The position numbers were made by a program, and so were the translations under genes. Below are positions 1 to 12,483 of a stretch of 53,330 nucleotides of DNA, piece after piece. Within the stretch, counting starts at the first letter, position 1. Each line of letters starts with the position of its first letter. Below the pieces are notes generated by a model, which saw only the letters and a list, made by a program, of their open reading frames with translations, ran no database searches and was not told the origin of the DNA. The stretch comes from Gammaproteobacteria bacterium (GTDB lineage: Bacteria > Pseudomonadota > Gammaproteobacteria > Steroidobacterales > Steroidobacteraceae), in NCBI GenBank assembly GCA_004297335.1, contig SCUD01000148.1:1-53330 (forward strand), given 5' to 3'.

Positions 1-1092
1 ACAGGCGTCCGCGGAGAAATACTCGCGCAGTGCGGAAAAGCAGGTGTCCACCGGATCGCGGACCACGTGCAGCACTCGAGCCCGCGGCAGCGCGGCGCCG
101 ATGAAGGCCAGGTTGAGGAAGTTGGAGGGCAGCTTGTCGACGCAGAACGGGCGACCGGCGCTGCGCCAGGCAATGCTCGACAGGTAGCCGCGGCCGATCG
201 CGGCATGATCGAAGCCGGGCGCGCGGCTGACGATCGTCGGATCCAGCGCGCCGCGGCAATGGTGGTCGGCCGCCTCGCGAAGTTGCGCCGTGAAATCGTA
301 GAGCTCGCCCATCGCGGCCACCTGGCTGTGCCCGGCCAGCAGCTGCTCGAGCAACGTCGTGCCGGAACGATGCATCCCGACGATGAAAATCGGCACCGGC
401 CCCGGCACCTGTTCACCCACCGGTGGCAGTGCCGGCAGGGCCATCAGGCCCTCGAACAGTGCCCCGGCCTCGCCGGCATTGAATTCCACGCGCGAGCGGC
501 GCGTCCGGCAGGCCGCCGCCAGCGCCTCCCAGGCCTCGCCATGCTGTTCCAGGTCGTCCAGCTCCTTGTGCAGCGCGTAGCCGAGCAGCGCGAGGTCGTC
601 AGCGCTGCGCCCGGGACGCGCGAGCTCGGCGCGCAGGCGCTGCAGGTGATGCTCCCCGGCAGTCCAGCGCCGCAGCCGCGCGAGCAGCCAGTGCGGCTGG
701 GCGAGCTCCGGCGCCCGGTGGATGCAACGGGCGAGTTCCTGTTCGGCCTCGTCGAAGCGCCCGAGCCAGATCAGGGCCTGGCCGCGGGCCGCGAGTGTCG
801 GGGGAAAATCCGGATCACCCCGCCGGGCCTCGTCGAGGAAACCGAGCGCCTGCTCCGGCTGGTTCAGGGAACCGAGCTGTGCAGCAAAGAACAGCAGCAG
901 TGGAATGGGGATCCGTTCGAGCGGCGGCAACCACGACAGGCATTCACGGATCGCAGCGCTCTCGTTGTAACGGCGCAGCCGGGCGACCAGTTCGGCGATT
1001 TCCTCCGGGGAGGCCGGCCGCTGGGCGCGGGCCGCCAGGGTGCGCGAGCGAGCCTCGCGGTAGGATCCGGTCGCACGACGGGGGGAATCCAA
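1..1092 (-). CDS. TPR-sulfotransferase 1, 3'-truncated by the window edge
   Basis: About 364 residues of a sulfotransferase are visible; the C-terminus lies beyond the left edge. The first ~190 residues look like tetratricopeptide helices (for example LNEARRGD-type repeats with PDFPP). A PAPS 5'-phosphosulfate loop follows (FIVGMHRSGTTLLEQLL), then DKLPSNFLN and the 3'-phosphate motif RDPVDTCFS at the edge. This order fits the Sulfotransfer_3 family, which moves sulfate from PAPS to an acceptor; the acceptor is unknown. The only in-frame start that suits is TTG at 1092, with GGAGA about 9 bases upstream; the frame is open up to the stop of the next gene. It is a close paralog of the following two genes and is more GC-rich than they are. 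The start is the weakest part of the call. Confidence 0.85.
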   Translation of the reverse strand, partial: MDSPRRATGSYREARSRTLAARAQRPASPEEIAELVARLRRYNESAAIRECLSWLPPLERIPIPLLLFFAAQLGSLNQPEQALGFLDEARRGDPDFPPTLAARGQALIWLGRFDEAEQELARCIHRAPELAQPHWLLARLRRWTAGEHHLQRLRAELARPGRSADDLALLGYALHKELDDLEQHGEAWEALAAACRTRRSRVEFNAGEAGALFEGLMALPALPPVGEQVPGPVPIFIVGMHRSGTTLLEQLLAGHSQVAAMGELYDFTAQLREAADHHCRGALDPTIVSRAPGFDHAAIGRGYLSSIAWRSAGRPFCVDKLPSNFLNLAFIGAALPRARVLHVVRDPVDTCFSALREYFSADAC

Positions 1093-1158
1093 CTTCGTTG
1101 CGTCTCCTGGAAAGGCAACGGCCGCCCGGAGGGCAGCCTCATCGCCTGTTACAGTCCA

Positions 1159-2748
1159 CTAGTCTGGTGCATGGTCGGTAAGCGCGCCGAGCCGCTGCAA
1201 TGTCAAGATTAACGGTTGCAGATGAGATTCGTATGGCACCCACTTGGACACCCAGTGTTGGGTCACGCCCTCGCGCACCTGCACTGCGCTGGCGGTGGCC
1301 ACCGCGCGCCTGCTGTTGCGCGGGTCACACATCGCCGGAACGTAGTTGAGCCCGCAAAACGCGGCCACCTCGCGCACCACCGCCTCGGTATCGCCGGTCA
1401 GCGCAGCATACGAAACATCGAGGATGCGGCCCGGACAGACGCGGTGCCAGTGCGCCATTAAGCGTTGATACCCGGCAAAGAACTCCGCCAGCTCGAGTTG
1501 ATCATAGGAATACGGGTTGGCGTCCGAGAACATCTCGCGCAGGTTGGAAAAGCAGGTTGCCACCGGATCGCGGACCATGTGCAGGATCCGGGCCTGCGGC
1601 AGCGACCGGCAGATGAAGCCGATATTCAGAAAATTTGACGGCAGCTTGTCGGTAAAGAACGGTTCGGCGCCAAGCCGCCAGGCCACGCCGTCGAGATAGC
1701 GGCGCCCGACCGCGGCAAAATCGACGGCGCCGGCCCTGGCGACGATGGTACGGTCAATGACGCCGCGGCAATGGTGGTTGGTCGCATAACGCATAGCGCT
1801 GGTAAAGTCATACAGTTCGCCGATCCCGCTTACCTGCGGACTGGCGTCCAGCAGCTGCTCGAGCAAGGTGGTGCCGGAGCGATGCATTCCGACGATGAAG
1901 ATCGGGGTTCGCTCCGTGGAGTTGCTGGTCGCAGCGGGCCAGCCCGCCGGCAACGCGATCAATGCCTCCACCAGCTCATGGCTGTCAGCCCGGTCGTAGC
2001 TCAACATACTGCGCTTAGCCAAACAGGCGCGCTGCAGAGCCGACCAGGCATCCTCGTACTGCTGCAGACCGTCGAGTTCCTGGTGCAGAGCGAACGCCAG
2101 CGCGGCGGTTTCCCGGGCCGGCAACTTCGGACTGCGCAGCCGGTTCCGCAGGCGGGCCACGTGGTTGTGGTCCGGCGTGGCCCGGCCGATATGCGCCAGG
2201 AACCAATGCGCCAGGGCGATCTCCGGAGCCAGCTGCACGCATCGTTCCAGTTCCAGCCGTGCCTCCGGCAGCCGCCCGAGGTAAGTGAGCACCTGGCCGC
2301 GCGCCAGCAGGGCCGGCGGAAAATCCGGATCGCCGCGGCGGGCCTCATTCAGCAGTTCCAGCGCCCGCTCCTGGAGATTGAGGTGAGACAGTTGCGCAGC
2401 AAGAGCCAGCAGCAACGGTATCGACATGTTTCTTGGCGGGCCGACAGCGTCGATCAGCTGCAGCAGGAGCGCCCCGTCGTTGCTGGTCCGCAGCCGGGCC
2501 GCCAGCTGTCCGACCAATGCCGGCGACCTGGGGGCCAGAGCCAGCGCCAGCAGGGCCGCAGTGCGCGCGTTGCGATAGCGTCCTGCCAACGACTCGGCGT
2601 ACGAGGTTTCGATCAGCCCGGCGGCCTTACGTTCGGCCTCGACCTGGATGCCTGCCATCAGCTGGCGCAGCCCGGGGAAGTCGCCGCGAGCGGCGAGAGG
2701 TTCTGCAAGGCGCAGCATGGCCTGCATCGGATCGGCTGAGGCGCTCAC
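1159..2748 (-). CDS. TPR-sulfotransferase 2
   Basis: A 529-residue cytoplasmic protein with N-terminal TPR-like helices (roughly residues 10-240) and a C-terminal PAPS-dependent sulfotransferase domain. The phosphosulfate loop GMHRSGTTLLEQ lies near residues 287-298, TDKLPSNF near 366-373 and RDPVATCFS near 393-401. It should transfer sulfate from PAPS to an unidentified acceptor. I chose GTG at 2748 because GAGGG lies 6-7 bases before it; an upstream GTG at 2814 extends the frame by 22 residues but has no ribosome site. It is the middle of three paralogs on the same strand, 66 bases before sulfotransferase 1, so co-transcription is likely. GC content is visibly lower than in the gat and mre genes. 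Confidence 0.88.
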   Translation of the reverse strand: MSASADPMQAMLRLAEPLAARGDFPGLRQLMAGIQVEAERKAAGLIETSYAESLAGRYRNARTAALLALALAPRSPALVGQLAARLRTSNDGALLLQLIDAVGPPRNMSIPLLLALAAQLSHLNLQERALELLNEARRGDPDFPPALLARGQVLTYLGRLPEARLELERCVQLAPEIALAHWFLAHIGRATPDHNHVARLRNRLRSPKLPARETAALAFALHQELDGLQQYEDAWSALQRACLAKRSMLSYDRADSHELVEALIALPAGWPAATSNSTERTPIFIVGMHRSGTTLLEQLLDASPQVSGIGELYDFTSAMRYATNHHCRGVIDRTIVARAGAVDFAAVGRRYLDGVAWRLGAEPFFTDKLPSNFLNIGFICRSLPQARILHMVRDPVATCFSNLREMFSDANPYSYDQLELAEFFAGYQRLMAHWHRVCPGRILDVSYAALTGDTEAVVREVAAFCGLNYVPAMCDPRNSRRAVATASAVQVREGVTQHWVSKWVPYESHLQPLILTLQRLGALTDHAPD

Positions 2749-2919
2749 GCAGGACCCTCGGGCGCTGCCTGACGGTGACAGCGGCGATGGTAGTCCGATT
2801 GTGTTGGTGAGCACAATCGAGCCGCTGCCGCTGCCAAGCCGTCACCAGCCACGCTCCCGCGGTCCGGACCGGCTCCGCTACATTGCCAGCGCCCCGGTCT
2901 CACGCAGCGGCTGGTACCG

Positions 2920-4524
2920 TTACCGGTGGCCTGGCACCTGCTGATCCTCCCGTTCCAGGCTGCAGCCGGAGGCGGCCAGCAGTTCAATGACCGGCTGCAG
3001 GTGCGCCTGGTAGCGACGCCACGCGCCGATGCGCCGCGCATCGATCGTCTGGCGCGCCTGCACTGTACTCGCCGTGGCTATCGTCGGTCCCGGGCCTCCA
3101 CTGCTTTCCTCTCGCCGAGGTAGCCCCAGCTCGAGGCCAGCTTTCGCTGCGATGGCATGTGGATTCCGCACGAACGCCTCGTATTCGATAAAGGCAACCC
3201 GAGGATGGCACATCGCTTCGACCAGACCCATCAGGCGGTCAAACCTGATGTACTGGCGCGCAGTCTCGGCGAGATCGTAACTGTAGTAATAGCCCGCTCC
3301 GAACCATTCCTTCAGGTTGGAAAAGCAGGTATCCACGGCCGAGCGCCGCACGCACAGGATCCGGGCTTGCGGAACTGCCACAAGGATGTGACCGATCGCC
3401 AGATAGTTATCGGGCCACTTGTCAATGAAGTAACGGCTGCCACCGGCCCGCCAACCGGCATGGGCCATATAGCGTTCCCCAAGCAGCGCCAAAGCGTTCT
3501 CGTCCAGCGCGTCCAAGAGGATCTGATCGAACTGGTAGGCACCGGGGATGCGCGTAATCCAGCGCATCTGCACGGTAAGGTCGCGCAGTTCACCGGCACT
3601 GGCAACAGCAAACATCTCACAGAGCTGCTGCTCGATGATGGTCGTCCCGGTGCGCGGCATGCCGACAACAAAGACCGGCGTCGGACCGCTGGTCTGGCCG
3701 GCGGCGCGGCCCGCGACCCGGGTCGCCAGCGCCAGACCACGAGCCGCTGCCGCAAACAACGCCTCCTGCGCCGTCTCACCGAAGCGGACCTGCGCCCGTC
3801 TCAGGGCCAGGCCCCGCTGCAGAGCGCACCACGCGGCCTTGCCGTCAGCGCTCGCGTCGAGCTCTTGAAACAGGCTGTACCAGAGCAGCGGCGCGTCGTG
3901 CGCTCCATCTTGCGTTATAGCCAACTGCCGGCGGAGACGGTCGACACGCTGATTCCGCTGGTCGCTCGGGCCCAGCTTGCTCAAGGCCCAGTGGGCGGCT
4001 GCCAGGCTCGGATCACCCGCGACACTGCGCTCCAGCTCTTCGCGCGCTTCAGCAAGTCGGCCGAGATACATCAGATTCAGGCCGACCAGATAACGTATCG
4101 CCGGCGAGTTCGCGAGCCCCAACGCCATCGCCCGGCGTAACAGCGGCAACGCCGCCTCCGGCAGCATATGGTCCGACAGCATCTTGCCGACTTCAGCGCA
4201 AGACTCAAGGCGGGCCTGGCTTCCCATCAGGCGGTCGGCGCAAGCGAGCGCAGCGCGGGTTTCGCCGACGGTCAGCAACACCTTGCACAGCAATTCCATC
4301 AGGTCCGGATCGGCATACGCTGCGGCCAGCGCGGCCAGCGCCTGCGTGGTCGCACCGCGCAAGTCACCATTCCGCCGGTCCAGCACCGCCAGGCGCAGAT
4401 GGGCCAGTGGCGCGAACCCGCGGTCACTGATCAGTCTGGCATAGAGCGGCCGTGCCAAGTCATGACGCCCCGCGCCGCTCAGATGCTCAGCCTGCTGCCA
4501 AAGCGCGGCAAAATCCGTGGTCAT
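2920..4524 (-). CDS. TPR-sulfotransferase 3
   Basis: A 534-residue paralog of the two preceding sulfotransferases. TPR-like helices occupy the first ~250 residues (for example MYLGRLAEAREELERS), followed by a PAPS loop FVVGMPRTGTTIIEQQL near residues 285-301, IDKWPDNYLAIGH, and a 3'-phosphate region RRSAVDTCFSNL. The loop has MPRTGTT instead of MHRSGTT and WPDN instead of LPSN, so it is the most diverged copy and may use a different acceptor. The frame stays open upstream to 4719, but that stretch contains the terminator of the receptor gene, so ATG 4524 (MTTDFAALWQQ, with GGCGGA upstream) is the better start. The gap to the next gene downstream is 171 bases. Confidence 0.87.
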   Translation of the reverse strand: MTTDFAALWQQAEHLSGAGRHDLARPLYARLISDRGFAPLAHLRLAVLDRRNGDLRGATTQALAALAAAYADPDLMELLCKVLLTVGETRAALACADRLMGSQARLESCAEVGKMLSDHMLPEAALPLLRRAMALGLANSPAIRYLVGLNLMYLGRLAEAREELERSVAGDPSLAAAHWALSKLGPSDQRNQRVDRLRRQLAITQDGAHDAPLLWYSLFQELDASADGKAAWCALQRGLALRRAQVRFGETAQEALFAAAARGLALATRVAGRAAGQTSGPTPVFVVGMPRTGTTIIEQQLCEMFAVASAGELRDLTVQMRWITRIPGAYQFDQILLDALDENALALLGERYMAHAGWRAGGSRYFIDKWPDNYLAIGHILVAVPQARILCVRRSAVDTCFSNLKEWFGAGYYYSYDLAETARQYIRFDRLMGLVEAMCHPRVAFIEYEAFVRNPHAIAAKAGLELGLPRREESSGGPGPTIATASTVQARQTIDARRIGAWRRYQAHLQPVIELLAASGCSLEREDQQVPGHR

Positions 4525-4676
4525 CAGTTTCCGCCAGGCACCGAGCTGTCCGGCCACCGGCCGAAACAGCGGGATCGCGTCGCGGCCGGGCGCACCGGCC
4601 GCCCGCCGGCAAATCACTCCGGCAGCAGACCATCGGCAGCGCCGGCGCCAGCGCAGCATACGCACGTTGACCGAGG

Positions 4677-4706
4677 AAAAAAAGAAGGCCGCACAAGGCG
4701 GCCTTC
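4677..4706 (-). terminator. Rho-independent terminator of the Oar-like receptor gene
   Basis: Read on the minus strand, a perfect 9-bp stem (4698-4706 with 4684-4692, GAAGGCCGC/GCGGCCTTC) closes a 5-base loop and is followed by seven T residues (4683-4677). It starts 25 bases after the receptor stop, so it should separate the receptor transcript from the sulfotransferase genes. Confidence 0.85.
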
Positions 4707-4730
4707 CGAGTTGCGGCAACTGCTGCCGGA

Positions 4731-7700
4731 TCAGAAAGAGTAGCTGACCCCGAAGCGGACCGTGCGCGGAGTCTGCCAGTTGGTCGCGGTCTTGTACGTT
4801 GCCGGCACCAGGGCACCACCGGCATCCTCGCCGCGTTCATCCACCGTAATCCGGGTATCGCTGTTCAGCAAGTTGAAGACGTCAAGCTTCATCTTCAATC
4901 GACCATCGGCAAATCGCGGCGCATACCGCACGCTCGCATCCAGGCTATAGGTCCACGGCAAACGTCCAGCGGTACCGCGCTCTTCCAACTCTCCATCACA
5001 ATAGAAATAAGAGTTCCCGTAATTCGGCGAGATCGGATGAAAGCCGAAGCAGTTGATGGGCCGGCCAGACTGCATAAGCAGGTTTGCACCGACGGACCAC
5101 TGATCATTCAGTGCGAAGTTGCCGAACAGCTTCAGGCTGTGACGGCGGTCATTCGGCAGATAACCATCCGACCCTTCGGCCAACTCCGGATAGTCAAAGT
5201 CCTGAGTCACGTTGGTATCGTCCTGACCGATATCAGACTTGACACCGCCCTCAGTATTTCCTTCGCTCTTCGACCAGGTGTAAGAACCCTGCAGAAAGAG
5301 GCGGTCCCAGTTGCCCTCCCACAGGAACTCCACAGCGGTGTACTCACGCCTTGCCTTTGGCCCGAGCACCTCGGCCGGAATCGTCGCCTGTTCCAGCGTG
5401 CCGTCGCCGTTGAAGTCGAGATTGAAGACACCATCGCTCCCCGGGTTGTACAGGTGGCAGAATGCGACCCCCGGATTGTAGAGCGCCATGTCGCTCGGCT
5501 GAGTCTTGTCGGCCGGCTCGATCCAAGTCCCGCCATCCTCAGTGAAACCTTGCGCCAAGCCGGCCTCAATCAGGGGACGATAGTCGCACTGGTCATCGAT
5601 CGCACGCTTCAGATCGCGATAAATCGCCCGAACGCCGACGGAAAACTTCTCGGTCAACTGCTTCTGCAAGCCGAGAATGAACTCGTCCTGGTACATCGGT
5701 TCCAGGTTCTCCGAGGCAATGCTACTCGCGTCCTTGCCGACGCCGAACTCGTTATTCAGGTAACGGATCGGACGACCGTTGTTGTAGTTGGGAATCAAGG
5801 TCAGGCCGGTTGGTGCGCCAGTCGCGGGATCCACTCCGGTGTAAGTAAAGAACTCCTCGGAATACAGCGAGGCTGACGCACCGCGCACCGCAACCGTCGC
5901 GGTCAGCGGCAGCGCGTAGCGACCGGCGTTACCGAACACCTTGAAAGTGGAGTCTCCGGAGACGTCCCAGCTGAATCCGATCCGCGGGGCAAACTGGTTG
6001 GTGATCTTGACATAGGACTCGCCGGCACCATTCTTATTGTCGAAAGTATCCCAACGCAGGCCGAGGTAGGCAATAAAGTCATCCGTAACGCTCCAGGTGT
6101 CTTCCAGGTAGAACGCCTGCTGCTCGACCTTGACGGTCGCGCCCGACTGGAAGATGCGTTTACGGACCACGGTATTCTCATCCGTGAAGCCGGTCCTCGA
6201 GTAGCGACCGTAGCGCCAACTAGCACCGCCGGAATACGACTCACCCGCAACCGACTCGAAGTTGTCGACGTCGAAACCGCCGCGCAGCTGGTGGTCGCCC
6301 AGTTGCCACTCGAGGTCGATGCGGTACTGGTCGCGCGTGTCCTCAGCATCCGGGCGACCCAGGAAATTCGACAGAGCACAACCGGTTATCGGTGCGGTGA
6401 TGCCGGCGGTGACCGACGGGCGGCCGTCGGTGATGACTGCGCAGCCACTGGCGCCGCCACCAACCACACCCTGGTATTCGTTGACGATTCCAGTCGAGGT
6501 CAAACTGTAGTTGGAGCGGTCGGACTGGCCGTGACCGGCGAGCACGGAGACGGCGAGGCTATCAGTCAGGTAGCCGGTATAGCGGCCGATGTAGATGGTA
6601 CCGCCGAAGTCGTCGTACGCGGTACCACGATAGGTCGAGTGTTGTGGGTTCGTATTATCTTCATTGGTGATCGTGTCGAAATAATCGGTTTCATACTCGC
6701 GCTTGTCCGACAGCGCCGTAAACTCCAGCTGATGCCGGTCGGTGATATTCCAGTCGAGCTTGAGCAGCCACTTCGGCATACGAATGCTGGTTGCGGTACT
6801 GTTGGCGCTGCCGGCACGGCCGGGATAGTCGTCGTAGTCCCGCTGGCCATACTCAATCAGGCCGTAAGCGAACAACCGGTCTTTGATCAGCGCGCCACCC
6901 GCCGACAGAGTAGCGTTCAGGCTGTCACCCTCGGTGTCATTGCTGTTATCCTCCAACAGGACCCCGTCATTGCTCATCCGATTCGGAGTCGACTCCGACA
7001 ACGAGTCCGGCGACCAGTAGGCGCTGCCACCCAAGCGGAACTCATTGGTGCCGCGCTTGGAGATCTGATTGATCACACCACCAGTCGAACGTCCGAATTC
7101 CGCACCGTAGCCACCGGTCTTGATCTGCTGCTCGGCGATCGCATCGTAGGGGACCTTGGCAAAGTTGAGGTTCTGGAAGGTGTTGGTAATGTTGAAGCCA
7201 TTGAAGTAGTACTGGTTTTCTGCTACCGACGAACCGCCGAATGACGCCAGGTTGCCGAACGCCGGGTCGCCCTTGATGGTACCGGGTGCCAGCAGCGAAA
7301 CTGCGGTGGTGTCGCGCTGTACCGGAATCATCGCGACCTTCTCGGCGGTCATGATCGTCGTCGATTCGACCGAGGAGACGTCGATCGGGTTGACGAGGCC
7401 GGTGCCGACCACCTGGATCGTCTCGAGCTCGGTCGCGCCGGCGAAGTTCACCGAGGTGCCGACGCCGACATAGACGACCACGTTCTCGCGCTTCAGCGTC
7501 GTGCCATCGGCACGCTTCACGGTCACGACATAGGTGCCGCTCGGCGTCTGCCTGAGGCGGTACGAGCCATCGGACCCGGCCTCGACCTCGCGGCGAAAAC
7601 CGGTGTCCGCGTTCTCGATCACGATCGTGTCGCCGGGCGCAGTCTTACCGAAGATCGAACCGGTAATGTTGGACTGCGCCTGGGCGCCCGAGGCCAGCAC

Positions 7701-7766
7701 CATCCCGACCGCGAGGCTCAGTGCGCTGCGCTTCAGACCCTGCCTGAACTTCTTCCTGGCTGACAT
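4731..7766 (-). CDS. Oar-like TonB-dependent outer-membrane receptor with N-terminal carboxypeptidase-regulatory-like domain
   Basis: A 1011-residue outer-membrane protein. A signal peptide ends near residue 30 (ASGAQA-Q). Residues ~32-110 form a carboxypeptidase-regulatory-like beta domain (SDGSYRLRQTPSGTYVVTVK), as in the Oar family. A TonB plug follows at ~115-240 (GGYGAEFGRSTGGVINQISK), then a beta barrel to the end, with a terminal aromatic residue (GVSYSF) as expected for BAM-assembled barrels. Such receptors import large or scarce substrates using ExbBD-TonB energy; the substrate is unknown. ATG 7766 has AAGGA upstream. A sigma-70-like promoter about 170 bases upstream and a terminator just downstream suggest a monocistronic unit. 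The barrel part is lower in GC than the first ~450 bases of the gene and than neighbouring genes. Confidence 0.92.
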   Translation of the reverse strand: MSARKKFRQGLKRSALSLAVGMVLASGAQAQSNITGSIFGKTAPGDTIVIENADTGFRREVEAGSDGSYRLRQTPSGTYVVTVKRADGTTLKRENVVVYVGVGTSVNFAGATELETIQVVGTGLVNPIDVSSVESTTIMTAEKVAMIPVQRDTTAVSLLAPGTIKGDPAFGNLASFGGSSVAENQYYFNGFNITNTFQNLNFAKVPYDAIAEQQIKTGGYGAEFGRSTGGVINQISKRGTNEFRLGGSAYWSPDSLSESTPNRMSNDGVLLEDNSNDTEGDSLNATLSAGGALIKDRLFAYGLIEYGQRDYDDYPGRAGSANSTATSIRMPKWLLKLDWNITDRHQLEFTALSDKREYETDYFDTITNEDNTNPQHSTYRGTAYDDFGGTIYIGRYTGYLTDSLAVSVLAGHGQSDRSNYSLTSTGIVNEYQGVVGGGASGCAVITDGRPSVTAGITAPITGCALSNFLGRPDAEDTRDQYRIDLEWQLGDHQLRGGFDVDNFESVAGESYSGGASWRYGRYSRTGFTDENTVVRKRIFQSGATVKVEQQAFYLEDTWSVTDDFIAYLGLRWDTFDNKNGAGESYVKITNQFAPRIGFSWDVSGDSTFKVFGNAGRYALPLTATVAVRGASASLYSEEFFTYTGVDPATGAPTGLTLIPNYNNGRPIRYLNNEFGVGKDASSIASENLEPMYQDEFILGLQKQLTEKFSVGVRAIYRDLKRAIDDQCDYRPLIEAGLAQGFTEDGGTWIEPADKTQPSDMALYNPGVAFCHLYNPGSDGVFNLDFNGDGTLEQATIPAEVLGPKARREYTAVEFLWEGNWDRLFLQGSYTWSKSEGNTEGGVKSDIGQDDTNVTQDFDYPELAEGSDGYLPNDRRHSLKLFGNFALNDQWSVGANLLMQSGRPINCFGFHPISPNYGNSYFYCDGELEERGTAGRLPWTYSLDASVRYAPRFADGRLKMKLDVFNLLNSDTRITVDERGEDAGGALVPATYKTATNWQTPRTVRFGVSYSF

Positions 7767-7936
7767 GGATATCGTTCCTTGTGTTGCTTGCCGATGCTCC
7801 CACCGAATACTGCTACGAATCCTGGCAAGGCCCAGCCTGAGAACACTTTTGACGGCACGATCGGCCCCTCAGCCGAGCGTGCTCGTGACTCCGGGTCCGG
7901 ATGGACCTTGTGGTTGGATTTCGTTGCTGGGGCGGG

Positions 7937-7965
7937 ATCATAGACGATGCCGGCCGCAAGTACAA
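7937..7965 (-). promoter_or_regulatory. Sigma-70-like promoter for the Oar-like receptor
   Basis: On the minus strand TTGTAC (7965-7960) and TATGAT (7942-7937) are separated by exactly 17 bases. Transcription would start near 7930, giving a leader of about 165 bases before the receptor ATG. No other gene lies between it and 7766. Confidence 0.55.
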
Positions 7966-8042
7966 AACCGGCTGACCCCGATACCACACGGATCGGCCTT
8001 TGTGCCGGGAATTGTTGCCGGCAAGCAACAAAGCGCTGCGCC

Positions 8043-9484
<1,442 letters not shown>

Positions 9485-9488
<4 letters not shown>

Positions 9489-10953
9489 GGCGCCCCCCGC
9501 ACCGGCTCCGGCGGCCGCCGGCCATGCCAGTCGGTCTCGCGCTGCCAGGCATGGGCGACCGCGAGCAGCAGTTCCTCGGCGAAATGCGACCCGATCACCT
9601 GCAGTCCGACCGGCAGGCCGCCGACCAGCCCGCAGGGCACGGAGATGGCCGGCAGCCCGGCCAGGTTGGCGCCGATCGTGTAGATGTCGTTCAGGTACAT
9701 CGTGATTGGATCGTCGGTCTTCGCGCCGAGCGCAAAGGCGGGCGTCGGCGAGGTCGGCCCCATCAGCACGTCCACCTCGGCGAAAGCGCGGCGGAAGTCC
9801 GCGTTGATCAGGCTGCGGACCTGCTGGGCCTTCAGGTAGTAGGCATCGTAATAGCCGGCCGAGAGCACATAGGTCCCGGTCATGATCCGGCGCTTGACCT
9901 CGGCTCCGAAGCCCTCGCCGCGCGAACGCTCGTAGAGATCGCGCAGGTCGCGCGGCTCCTCGCAGCGATGACCGAAGCGCACTCCGTCGAAGCGCGACAG
10001 GTTCGAGGAACACTCGGCCGGCGCGACCACGTAGTAGGTCGGCACCGACAGCGGCAGATTCGGCAGGCTGACCTCGACGAGCTCGGCGCCGAGCTTGCGG
10101 AAGCCGTCGAGCGCCGCCTGCACGGCCGCCCCGGTCCCGGCCTCGAGGCCGGGGCCGAAGAACTCGCGGATGATGCCGATGCGCAGGCCCCGTATCGGGC
10201 GGTCGAGGCCGGCGGCATAGTCGGACACCGGGCGCTCGATGCAGGTCGAATCGCGCGGATCGGGCCCGGCCATCGCCGCCAACAGCAGCGCGGCGTCCAG
10301 GGCGCTGCGGGCCAGCACCCCGCCCTGGTCGAGACTCGAGGCGAAGGCGATCATGCCGTAGCGGGAGACGCGCCCGTAGGTCGGCTTGAGACCCGTCAGG
10401 CCGCAGAGTGCCGCCGGCTGGCGGATCGAACCGCCAGTGTCGGTACCGGTTGCAACGGGTGCGAGCCCAGCGGCGACCACGGCGGCGGACCCACCGGAGG
10501 ATCCGCCCGGTACCCGGGCGAGGTCCCAGGGATTGCGCACCGGCCCAAACCAGCTGGTCTCGTTCGACGAGCCCATCGCGAACTCGTCCATGTTGGTCTT
10601 GCCGAGCAGCACCATGCCGGCGGCGGCGAGCCGCTCGACCACCGTCGCGTCATAGGGCGCGACAAACTTGGCGAGCATCCGCGAACCGCAGGTCGTCAGC
10701 ACCCCATCGGTGCAGAAGATGTCCTTGTGCGCGAGCGGTACGCCGGTGAGCAGTCCGCCCTCGCCGCGAGCCAGGCGCTGGTCAGCGGCGGCGGCGTCGG
10801 CGAGTGCGCGCTCCGCGGTCACCGTGATGAAGGCGTTGAGCGCAGCGTTGCCGCTGGCGATCCGGGCGAGGTAATGCCGGGTCAGCTCGACGCTCGTGAA
10901 CTCGCGCTCGCGCAGGCCCCGGCCGAGTTCGGCCACGGTGAGTTCATGCAGCT

Positions 10954-10957
<4 letters not shown>
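9485..10957 (-). CDS. gatA: Asp-tRNA(Asn)/Glu-tRNA(Gln) amidotransferase subunit A
   Basis: A 490-residue amidase-signature enzyme that hydrolyses glutamine and passes ammonia to GatB for transamidation of Glu-tRNA(Gln) or Asp-tRNA(Asn). The Ser-cisSer-Lys triad is visible: Lys78 (LAHKDIF), Ser153 in [10 protein letters not shown] and nucleophile Ser177 in [11 protein letters not shown]. The start ATG 10957 overlaps the gatC stop and the stop overlaps the gatB start, both as ATGA, so the three subunits are translationally coupled. No anomaly seen. Confidence 0.97.
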
Positions 10958-12415
<1,458 letters not shown>

Positions 12416-12483
12416 GAACTGGCGGGCCGCAATCACAGGCACGGGTCGTGTACATTGACGCCCGACCCTGAGCGGAGTCCGCA

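Noticed and set aside
67-1212. A 381-codon plus-strand frame over sulfotransferase 1
   Set aside because: The minus strand carries the PAPS loop and RDPVDTCF motif in the paralog frame; the plus frame has no recognisable sequence.
4525-4719. N-terminal extension of sulfotransferase 3
   Set aside because: It would translate the terminator hairpin of the receptor gene; ATG 4524 is better placed.
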